Assembly: GCA_002731775.1 (NCBI GenBank)
Contig: PCCP01000060.1
Span: forward strand, 1 to 39,470
Direction: 5' to 3'
Length of the DNA stretch: 39,470 nucleotides
Source of the DNA: Gammaproteobacteria bacterium
Lineage (GTDB): Bacteria > Pseudomonadota > Gammaproteobacteria > Pseudomonadales > Pseudohongiellaceae
Below, one piece after another: positions 14,522-22,374 of this stretch. Each line of letters begins with the position of its first letter. Position 1 is the first letter of the stretch. Below the pieces are notes generated by a model. It ran no database searches, was not told the origin of the DNA, and saw only the letters and a program-made list of their open reading frames with translations. Both the position numbers and the translations under genes were made by a program.

Positions 14522-17320
14522 ATGAACAGCGCAGCGTGTGCACAGTTAAATCTGCCCGGTGCCTACCTGGCTATCGTGCTGGCGCTCGCACTACAGTTGA
14601 CGGCGACGACAGCAACGGCGCAGTTGCCGGAGCTCGGACTGCCCTCAGCTCTCTCCGGCGTGCCTACCACCGCCAAATTTTATGCTGGTGCCACCAGCGA
14701 CGATGGTGCCAGCTATAAAGCCAACTTTAGTGCGGATAGCCTGCTGGATGTGCTGACCGAAATTCGGGTTGAACCAGACCATGTGAATACCATCGGCAGT
14801 CTTTATCTGGTTCTACTATTGGATGGGCAATTTTTCATGCGGGTCGAGGCCGGTGACTACGTCGAATGGGACGGTACTCTCGAATCTCTGCAAGCCACCG
14901 CAGTCGCTAAAACCTTGCAAGCCAGCGAGCCACTGGCAGTAGTGCAAGACACCGCATTCGGACCTTTGGGCCTCGGCGGTTCCGCCATCGATATCTACCT
15001 GGCCTACGCTACGGTTGCTGCTCCGGGCGACCTGTATTTCAGTGGCAAGCCCCTGAGTTTGGCCATCGACACAGTGGTGGATCTGCCCAGTTTTTCGTTC
15101 TACGTCGAAAATATTTCAACCGCAATCATCCAGGCTCGCTGCATCATTTGCCATAGCAGTACCGGTATCGCCGCCGACAGTAGTCTCATATACCTGGATA
15201 GCAGTACGCCGGACTACCAGCGCAGTAACTACGAGCGTCTGATCCAGTACATCGAGAATGTACCCAACGGTAGTGATCTTATTCTGTCGAAGCCCCAGGG
15301 TCTGTCTGCCCACGGTGGTGGTGTGCAATTAACTGCCGCTAGTGATGAATTGCGGGCATGGTCAGAGTTTGTAGCGCTTTCTCTGGAAGACATCGCTAAT
15401 AGCGGCGGCAGCGGTAACGGCCAAAACAATGAGAGCATTTTTAGCCCGGTGGTGAAGATGAATGCTCAGCAGACCCTGCGCAAGGCCGCGCTACTATTCG
15501 CAGGACGACTTCCTACCAATAGTGAATTGGATGACGTCGCTAACCCCAGCGATGATGAATTGCGACTGGCGATTCGAGATTTAATGCAGGGAGACGGGTT
15601 CAGGGAATTTATCACCGAGAGTGCGAACGACCGATTACTTACCGAAGCCTTCGTATCCAGCTTGTTTGGCATTGTAGATCGTTACCACTACCCCAATTCG
15701 CTGCAGTATTATCAATCCGACCCAAGCTACCGTGAGGAACGACTTTTGACCAGTGCAGCGCTGGCCCGGGAACCGCTGGAACTGATCGCACAGGTGGTAA
15801 GCAGTGAAAGACCCTACACCGAGATACTGACAGCCGACTACATCATGGTTAATCCCTATTCGGCACGGATCTACAGTGGCGATGTGGTGTTCGATGATTC
15901 GTCGGACGCCGATGAATGGAAGCAGGGCAGGCTTACCGAGTACTATCGCTGTTCGATCTGCAGCCGCGGCAATGATTCAGCCCGCTACGATATCCCCACG
16001 GAATATCCACACGCCGGCATCCTTAATTCCCCTGCATTCCTAAGCCGATTTCCTTCCACCAGCACCAATCGCAATCGTGCTCGGGCACGGTGGGCATACT
16101 ACTTCTTCCTGGGCGTGGATATTGAGGGACTCTCCGCTCGTACCACCGATCAGGCCGCCCTGTCAGATGAAAACAATCCGACCCTGAATAATTCGAATTG
16201 TACGGTATGTCATAACATCATGGACCCGGTTGCGGGCGCGTTCCAGAACTACGGCGACGGTGGTTACTATCGAAATCAACCCGGTGGCGAAAACTCCCTG
16301 CCGCGCTCATATCGCAATGACCCCCAGAGTCTTTATCAAATTGGTGACACCTGGTACCCGGACATGCTGGCGCCGGGTTTTGGGGAAAAACTGGCACCCG
16401 ATGCGGACAACTCCCTGCAATGGCTGGCCCAGGAATTCATCAACGACAGCCGCTTTGGCTATGGCACAGTAAATTTCTGGTACCCGGCAGTGATGGGAAG
16501 AAAGCCCTATGCGCAGCCGAAGAATTCGGAAGATTCCGACTATCAATCCAGGCTGGCCGCCTACACCACCGAATTGGAGTTGATGCAGTCGGTGGCCGAT
16601 AATTTTGTCGTCGGCAGCGCTGGCAATGGCGACCATAATTTGAAAGATCTGCTGGTGGACCTGGTCATGAGTGATCACTTTCGCGCCACGTCTGCTGAAA
16701 ATCTGAGCGCGGCCCAAGAAATCGAACTCGATGCCGTTGGCGCCGGCAAATTATTAACCCCGGAACAGTTGAATCGTAAGCTGCTCGATGCTACCGGCTT
16801 TGACTGGAATTATGGTCGCTTCGGTGTCCTCGATCAAGTATACAGCTTGATCTATGGTGGCATCGATTCCATTGGTGTCACCAACAGGGCGACCGAATTA
16901 ACCACGCTGATGAGTTCGGTGGTGTCGGCGATGGCAAACGAAGTGTCCTGCCCCATCGTGTCCAATGATTTCTCAATTAACAGGCTGCAACGCAAGCTCT
17001 TTAAAGAGGTCGAGTTGACTGCTCTGCCGACGACAGACGCAGCGGCGATTCGAACGAATATTCAATACTTGCACAACCACCTGTTGGGAGAAGATCTCGC
17101 CAGCGACGATGTCGAAATCGACGCCACGGTTGCTTTGTTCGAGGCGGTATGGAATGCACGAATGGCCGCGAATAAGGGTGCCGCGGTTAGTTCTGTATCT
17201 GAGTTGTGTATTTTTGAGAATGTAGACAGTCCGGTGAGGAGTGATGCCAACCAGACTCTGCGCAGCTGGGCCGCGGTGATTAACTACCTGTTGCGGGACT
17301 ATAAGTTTATTCACGAATAG
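14522..17320 (+). CDS. Exported DUF1592/DUF1549-like protein with two c-type haem motifs
   Basis: The 932-residue protein has a Sec signal peptide (about 1-34, ending TATAQ). It then has an N-terminal beta-rich domain, a first haem site ARCIICHSS (Cys207) and a helical part starting RKAALLFAGRLPTNSEL. A conserved block around FPSTSTNRNRARARW follows, then a second haem site CTVCHNIMDP (Cys560). CSIC in YYRCSICSRG lacks the His. The layout resembles the DUF1549/DUF1588/DUF1592 cytochrome-like proteins first seen in planctomycetes, which are typically paired with DUF1501 proteins. That pairing is kept here, 65 bp downstream. The function is unknown, with an exported redox role likely. Confidence 0.65.
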   Translation: MNSAACAQLNLPGAYLAIVLALALQLTATTATAQLPELGLPSALSGVPTTAKFYAGATSDDGASYKANFSADSLLDVLTEIRVEPDHVNTIGSLYLVLLLDGQFFMRVEAGDYVEWDGTLESLQATAVAKTLQASEPLAVVQDTAFGPLGLGGSAIDIYLAYATVAAPGDLYFSGKPLSLAIDTVVDLPSFSFYVENISTAIIQARCIICHSSTGIAADSSLIYLDSSTPDYQRSNYERLIQYIENVPNGSDLILSKPQGLSAHGGGVQLTAASDELRAWSEFVALSLEDIANSGGSGNGQNNESIFSPVVKMNAQQTLRKAALLFAGRLPTNSELDDVANPSDDELRLAIRDLMQGDGFREFITESANDRLLTEAFVSSLFGIVDRYHYPNSLQYYQSDPSYREERLLTSAALAREPLELIAQVVSSERPYTEILTADYIMVNPYSARIYSGDVVFDDSSDADEWKQGRLTEYYRCSICSRGNDSARYDIPTEYPHAGILNSPAFLSRFPSTSTNRNRARARWAYYFFLGVDIEGLSARTTDQAALSDENNPTLNNSNCTVCHNIMDPVAGAFQNYGDGGYYRNQPGGENSLPRSYRNDPQSLYQIGDTWYPDMLAPGFGEKLAPDADNSLQWLAQEFINDSRFGYGTVNFWYPAVMGRKPYAQPKNSEDSDYQSRLAAYTTELELMQSVADNFVVGSAGNGDHNLKDLLVDLVMSDHFRATSAENLSAAQEIELDAVGAGKLLTPEQLNRKLLDATGFDWNYGRFGVLDQVYSLIYGGIDSIGVTNRATELTTLMSSVVSAMANEVSCPIVSNDFSINRLQRKLFKEVELTALPTTDAAAIRTNIQYLHNHLLGEDLASDDVEIDATVALFEAVWNARMAANKGAAVSSVSELCIFENVDSPVRSDANQTLRSWAAVINYLLRDYKFIHE

Positions 17321-17385
17321 CATTGCAGGTTTTAAGCAGCGTGGCTTTTAACAACATGAGTTTTGACTATAGGTTTTAGGCAAAG

Positions 17386-18645
17386 GTGCAACGACGCGAG
17401 TTTACAAGATTGTTAAGCATGGCCGGCCTCGGTGCGGTCACGCCATGGCCGATGAATCTTGCCTCGGCGGCGGAACCCTATACCGGCCCATTTTATATTT
17501 CCCTGGCCGCCATCGGTGGCTGGGATGTCACCAGCTTCTGTGATCCTAAATCCAATATCGGCGGCGAACGCACGATTAATACCTGGGCGAATTCGAGCAG
17601 CATCGAGCAGATCGGCAATATTGCCTATGCTCCGGTGGCTAACAACCGTGCCTTCTTCGAACGCTTCTATCGCGACATGCTGGTAATCAACGGTATCGAT
17701 ACCCAGACTAATTCACACGACGATGGCAGGCGTCACACCTGGAGCGGGCGCATCGGTTTTGGTTATCCCAGTTTCGGCGCCATCGCCTCCAGTGCCATTG
17801 CCCCGGATCTGCCACTGTCGCTGGTACACGCTTCCGGTTACAGCGAGACGGCAGGTATCGCCCGCTTCAGTCGCCTGCAAAATCCGAATATAATTCGCAA
17901 TCTCGTAAACGATACCACCGTGCAGCGCAATGGTACCGCCTATGGGCTGTTCGAAGCCAGCGAACTGGATTTGATAAATCAGTATCAGGATGCGCGCCTG
18001 GCCCGATTAATGGCGAGTGATCAACTGCTGCCACGGCAAAAAAATGGCTTGAACAATTTGTACCTGGCTAATTCCACCCGTGATCAGTTGAAATCATTTG
18101 CGGCCCTGTTACCGGATGAATTTGAGGCGGACAATGACTTTCGCGCCGCCGAGCTGGCCTTGCTGGCCTATCAATCCGGCCTCTGTGTCGCCGCCCAACT
18201 GGGCTTTACCGGCTTCGATACGCACCAGGATCATGATGATGGCCATTTTACTTTCATGGCGAAGCTCACCGACCTGGTGGCATTTATTTTTGACACCGCG
18301 GAGCGGGCCGGTTTCGCCGATCGCCTGATCGTCATTATGGCTTCGGACTTTGGGCGCACACCCTATTACAATCGGGGCGGTGGCAAGGATCACTGGCCCA
18401 TCGGTAGTGCAATCCTTATACAACAGGGTGCGGCCTGGGGCAACAGGGTCGTTGGCGCCACCGACGAGGGGCATCGCGCGTTGAGTATCAATCCTACGAC
18501 ACTACAACTCGATGATTCAGTCTCCGGTGTGGTGTTAGAGCCCAAACACCTGCAACAGGCGATGCGGCAGCTAGCTGATGTCGATCAGAGCAGTATCGCT
18601 CGACAGTTCCCTCTGAATGCCGAGTTCGTGGATTTCTTCGGCTAG
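17386..18645 (+). CDS. DUF1501 family protein with a Tat-like signal
   Basis: The 419-residue protein begins QRREFTRLLSMAGLGAV, a twin-arginine-like signal, and continues as a DUF1501 (alkaline-phosphatase/sulfatase-superfamily-like) protein. Visible landmarks include SHDDGRRHTWSG, FDTHQDHDDGHFTF and IVIMASDFGRTPYYN, with several His/Asp residues suited to metal binding. DUF1501 proteins are routinely encoded beside DUF1549/1592 cytochrome-like partners, as here, and the two are presumably co-transcribed. The start is GTG at 17386. The biochemical role is not established for the family. Confidence 0.8.
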   Translation: MQRREFTRLLSMAGLGAVTPWPMNLASAAEPYTGPFYISLAAIGGWDVTSFCDPKSNIGGERTINTWANSSSIEQIGNIAYAPVANNRAFFERFYRDMLVINGIDTQTNSHDDGRRHTWSGRIGFGYPSFGAIASSAIAPDLPLSLVHASGYSETAGIARFSRLQNPNIIRNLVNDTTVQRNGTAYGLFEASELDLINQYQDARLARLMASDQLLPRQKNGLNNLYLANSTRDQLKSFAALLPDEFEADNDFRAAELALLAYQSGLCVAAQLGFTGFDTHQDHDDGHFTFMAKLTDLVAFIFDTAERAGFADRLIVIMASDFGRTPYYNRGGGKDHWPIGSAILIQQGAAWGNRVVGATDEGHRALSINPTTLQLDDSVSGVVLEPKHLQQAMRQLADVDQSSIARQFPLNAEFVDFFG

Positions 18646-18849
18646 GGGAGATTAACTTGTTCCAATGAATGTGAGGTGGCGGTGCCGACGAGGAACGTCT
18701 GATGGCGCTCGCTGCCTTGATAAAACAATTCATAAATGGGAGTCTGTCGCCTCAATTCCCTAATTTCGGATTTCTAATCTATAAAATCGCTGAAGTGAGA
18801 ATTTGATGACGCACTAAATAATGCCCCTTTGCTTGGAAGGAGATCGAAA
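18646..18849. promoter_or_regulatory. Intergenic region upstream of gdhA
   Basis: Two hundred bases with an AT-rich stretch at about 18755-18790 that probably holds the gdhA promoter. No specific operator was recognised. GGAAGGAG at 18835-18842 is the strong RBS that fixes the gdhA start. Confidence 0.35.
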
Positions 18850-20199
18850 ATGGCTCAATCAGTAGAAGAACAAATCCAACAGTTCCAGAACGGCCTAGAG
18901 CGTCGCAATCCTGGTGAGACAGAATTTCACCAGGCCGTTGCAGAGGTTGCTGGGAGCATAATCCCGTTTATTCAAGATAAACCTCTTTACAGGGAAATGC
19001 GTATTCTGGAACGACTTGCAGAGCCAGACAGAATTATTATATTTCGCGTGTGCTGGGAGGATGACGCCGGCAATACCAGGGTTAATCGGGGTTACCGCGT
19101 ACAAAACAATAATGCCATTGGCCCCTATAAGGGAGGACTGCGCTTTCATCCCTCGGTAACGCTCAGTATTTTGAAGTTTCTGGCCTTCGAACAAACCTTT
19201 AAAAATAGCCTTACCGGTTTGCCCATGGGGGGAGGAAAAGGCGGCTCGGACTTCAACCCGAAAGGCAAGTCTGATAATGAAATTATGCGTTTTTGCCAAT
19301 CATTTATGACGGAGTTGCGCCGTCATATTGGTCCGGATATCGATGTTCCCGCCGGAGATATTGGAGTTGGGGCCAGAGAAATAGGTTACATGTTTGGTCA
19401 ATATAAGCGTCTAACCAATGAATTTACCGGTTCTTTAACCGGCAAGGGCTTGGAATTTGGTGGTAGCTTGATTCGCACAGAAGCCACAGGATACGGCGCG
19501 GTTTATATGTTAGATAACATGTTGCAAGCAGCGGGCAATAGTCTAGATGGCAAGCGCGTTGCCATTTCCGGCTCAGGCAATGTGGCGCTGTACGCGGCAG
19601 AGAAGGCGCGTCACCTCGGCGGGAAGGTTGTTAGCTTGTCGGACTCGTCTGGTTCTATTTATGACCCTGAGGGTATCGATGAGGAAAAGCTCAGCTATAT
19701 GGTGGACCTGAAAACCGTTAGACGGGGTCGCATCGACGAATACGCAAAGGAATTCGGCACCGAATTCTATGCCGGTAAGCGACCCTGGCATATACAATGT
19801 GACGTGGCTTTGCCGTGTGCCACCCAGAACGAAGTATCCCTGAAAGACGCTAAGACTCTCCTTAAAAACGGCTGCATTGCCGTGTCCGAGGGTGCCAATA
19901 TGCCGACTGAACAGGCGGGTATTGACGCCTACCTGGAGGCGAAGATTTTATTTGCCCCCAGCAAGGCAGCCAATGCCGGAGGCGTCGCCGTATCCGGTCT
20001 GGAAATGAGCCAAAATAGTGCGCGAATTAGTTGGAAAGAAGAGGAACTGCAAGATCTATTGCGTAATATCATGAGCGATATTCACGAGCGCTGTGCTGAG
20101 AACGGTCGGGAGGGTGATTACATTAATTACCTGAGAGGAGCCAATATTGCCGGTTTTATTAAAGTCGCCGATGCCATGTTGGCCTTTGGTATAGTGTAA
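18850..20199 (+). CDS. gdhA: NADP-specific glutamate dehydrogenase
   Basis: The 449-residue protein is a hexameric class I glutamate dehydrogenase, converting 2-oxoglutarate and ammonium to glutamate with NADPH in the cytoplasm. Substrate residues lie in GPYKGGLRFHPSV (Lys94) and PMGGGKGGSDF (Lys130), followed by DVPAGDIGVG and the dinucleotide motif ISGSGNVALY. The open frame extends seven codons upstream to TTG at 18829. However, the ATG at 18850 sits eight bases after GGAAGGAG and matches the usual family start, so it was chosen. The gene is monocistronic and convergent with the kinase gene, separated by a GC-rich palindrome. Confidence 0.95.
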   Translation: MAQSVEEQIQQFQNGLERRNPGETEFHQAVAEVAGSIIPFIQDKPLYREMRILERLAEPDRIIIFRVCWEDDAGNTRVNRGYRVQNNNAIGPYKGGLRFHPSVTLSILKFLAFEQTFKNSLTGLPMGGGKGGSDFNPKGKSDNEIMRFCQSFMTELRRHIGPDIDVPAGDIGVGAREIGYMFGQYKRLTNEFTGSLTGKGLEFGGSLIRTEATGYGAVYMLDNMLQAAGNSLDGKRVAISGSGNVALYAAEKARHLGGKVVSLSDSSGSIYDPEGIDEEKLSYMVDLKTVRRGRIDEYAKEFGTEFYAGKRPWHIQCDVALPCATQNEVSLKDAKTLLKNGCIAVSEGANMPTEQAGIDAYLEAKILFAPSKAANAGGVAVSGLEMSQNSARISWKEEELQDLLRNIMSDIHERCAENGREGDYINYLRGANIAGFIKVADAMLAFGIV

Positions 20200-20320
20200 A
20201 TTTGGAGCTCCTGGTCAGCTTGAAATAATAACTACGAGCTCGAATATTTCATCGGTACATCTTGAGTTGGCTGAATTTTCACGCCTGCGCGACTGCTTGT
20301 TTGGATCGCTGCCGATTTCC

Positions 20321-20348
20321 CGGCCCCCTGCTTATCATTAGGGGGCCG
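20321..20348. terminator. GC-rich palindrome between convergent gdhA and kinase genes
   Basis: CGGCCCCCT (20321-20329) and AGGGGGCCG (20340-20348) form a perfect 9-bp stem around a ten-base loop. The kinase stop codon lies in the loop. No T-run follows on either strand, so it is not a classical intrinsic terminator. Its place between converging genes suggests a transcription barrier or 3'-end stabiliser. Confidence 0.5.
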
Positions 20349-22170
20349 CACAGTGGCGTAACTCCGACAGTATCTTGGCTAGTTTTCCCTCGACTTCAAC
20401 GTCAGCTTTGCATCCCAGAATTTGATGCACTGGATAGCTTTGGATCCTATCGAGGTCCTTGGTTACCGGGCTAGTGCTTGCCGCATTTATGGACTGATCC
20501 TTTCCTGCTTGCTGAGTCAGTCGATCCAATAATTCAAAATTCGCAATACTGAATTCATCTGCTCCGAAGGGACGAAGCAAACCATGCATGAGCAATCGAG
20601 AGACCATATTTTCCACCAGACCAACCGAGATGCAGAGGCTCGTTGAGATTTCACCGATGACCTCCTGGAGGTTCGCGGTTAGAATCGGTTCATTGCCGGC
20701 ATTATCTTCTTTTTCTTTACCAAGAAAATAGTAGCAGTACTGCAATTGTCGCAGTACATGATAGGAGGGGTCACCCGCAATCAATGGATGAACCTGTTGA
20801 TTCACGTTCAACAAACGTTCGGTTAGGCAATTGATCACGTTGCTCAACCAGCTCGGTAATTGACTAAGACCCTGTTCCATCACCTCCTTTGTGATGATAG
20901 CCAATTCTGTTTTATCGATAGCATGAATAGTTGCTGAGCGAACGTTGTTGGAGATCAGTGCCATTTCACCAATGACGTTGCCCTTGCCGAGCGTATCGAG
21001 ACGAACTTCACCTTTTACTCCTGACTTATGGACCTCGACCTTACCACTAATAATCACATAGGCTTCTTCACCGATATCTCCTTCCCTCATGATTAAATCA
21101 CCCGCTTCGTAGATTCTTGTCTCCGAAGCGGTATTGCCTTCGAGAAGTAAGTCAATATCTTCAATCATGCTGGTTACGTTTTGGTAACGATTGGCTGGGT
21201 CGTAGGCCATCGCCTTTTGGATAATTCGATAAAGGTCTCTCTGTTGCGTGCGTTCAGGGTAACGTAATTCCGCACTAATTAAGTTGCCCCGCTGAGCATT
21301 CACCAGCGTTTCTGCCATATCGCCACCGGTATAAGGAGCATGCAATGTCGCGACGGCGTAGAGAGTGGAGCCGAGCAGGAAGATGTCACTTCTTTCGTCT
21401 ATTTTATCTATTTGTCCTTTGGCTTGCTCTGGTGACATGAAGGCCGGCGCCCCCTTGACCACGCCGTTCACGGTTTGTGCGCTATCAAAATTCTCACCGA
21501 AAGAATGATCAGTCCCTTCAGTTAGAGGGGCGTCGTCTTCATTGAGGAGTTTGGCCAACCCCCAATCCATCAATAAAACCTCACCAAATTCACCCACCAT
21601 GATGTTATCGGGTTTGATGTCTCTATGGAGAATACCCAGGGAATGAGCGAAGGCAACGGCATCACACACTTTACGCAACACCACCAACAACTCATAGTTG
21701 GTGTATTGCCGGACATAATCCTCGGTCCCTTCTTTAATTTCTCGTAATACTTTTGCCAGGGAATCACCCCGGACCTGCTTCATAACAAAGTGAAGTTTGT
21801 TTCCGTCGATAACGTCTATGTCATGTACTGGAATAATATTTGGATGTTCGAGCCTGGCTGTTATCTGGGCTTCTTTGATGAATTGCTGAAATAGCCGTGG
21901 GTCTTCCTGAATGCGTGGGAGTATCATCTTTAATACGGACGAGCGCTTCAGATTTTTGTCGAAGACCTGGTGAATGGAACCCATGCTACCCTCAGCAATC
22001 TTGTCACGAATCTGGTACTTATCGTAATTGAGCCGATGATTGCGAATCTTCTCGAAATATTGCAATTGGAAGTCTATTCCATCGAGTTCCTCTCCGGGAA
22101 TTACAGACGTTACGACAGTAGCTTCGCCAAGTGAGGTTTCATCTCCAGGGTCAATATGATCGGTGCTCAC
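20338..22170 (-). CDS. Ser/Thr protein kinase with C-terminal cNMP-type sensor domain
   Basis: The 610-residue protein has a Hanks-type kinase domain at about 52-340. Motifs are the Gly loop AEGSMGS, Lys81 in VLKM, HRDIKPDN with catalytic Asp184, DWG at 202-204 in place of DFG (common in bacteria) and APAFMSPEQ. A cyclic-nucleotide-binding-like domain follows at about 353-460 (MREGDIGEEAYVIISG, GEMALISNNVRSATI, with an Arg in the phosphate-cassette position). The last ~130 residues may be a winged helix. No membrane helix, so it is cytoplasmic. The start is GTG. It is divergent from a redox gene row containing FHA domains, which bind phosphothreonine, so the row is its likely target. Confidence 0.88.
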   Translation of the reverse strand: MSTDHIDPGDETSLGEATVVTSVIPGEELDGIDFQLQYFEKIRNHRLNYDKYQIRDKIAEGSMGSIHQVFDKNLKRSSVLKMILPRIQEDPRLFQQFIKEAQITARLEHPNIIPVHDIDVIDGNKLHFVMKQVRGDSLAKVLREIKEGTEDYVRQYTNYELLVVLRKVCDAVAFAHSLGILHRDIKPDNIMVGEFGEVLLMDWGLAKLLNEDDAPLTEGTDHSFGENFDSAQTVNGVVKGAPAFMSPEQAKGQIDKIDERSDIFLLGSTLYAVATLHAPYTGGDMAETLVNAQRGNLISAELRYPERTQQRDLYRIIQKAMAYDPANRYQNVTSMIEDIDLLLEGNTASETRIYEAGDLIMREGDIGEEAYVIISGKVEVHKSGVKGEVRLDTLGKGNVIGEMALISNNVRSATIHAIDKTELAIITKEVMEQGLSQLPSWLSNVINCLTERLLNVNQQVHPLIAGDPSYHVLRQLQYCYYFLGKEKEDNAGNEPILTANLQEVIGEISTSLCISVGLVENMVSRLLMHGLLRPFGADEFSIANFELLDRLTQQAGKDQSINAASTSPVTKDLDRIQSYPVHQILGCKADVEVEGKLAKILSELRHCAAP

Positions 22171-22374
22171 GATTGGCTTCCCTAGTAATTTGGGCTTGGA
22201 TTATATCATCATTTTGTTTGCCTCAGTGTACCAGAGCTCGCTGTTTTTGACCCAATTACTCCGGGTGAAAATGAGAGGTCAAGTTTCATCAGTTATGCTA
22301 CAACTGTTATAGGCTGTGCCAATATACTCAAGTAGTAGTAGACTCATTACTACCGAACAATAAGCAAAACGCGA
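22171..22374. promoter_or_regulatory. Divergent promoter region of the kinase and the redox gene row
   Basis: This 204-bp gap should carry both promoters of the locus. An inverted repeat GTAGTA (22335-22340) / TACTAC (22348-22353) lies about 20 bp before the oxidoreductase start and could be an operator. No -35/-10 consensus was assigned. Confidence 0.4.

Noticed and set aside
18829-18849. TTG start seven codons upstream for gdhA
   Set aside because: The upstream codons include the strong RBS (GGAAGGAG) of the ATG at 18850, which also matches the family start.
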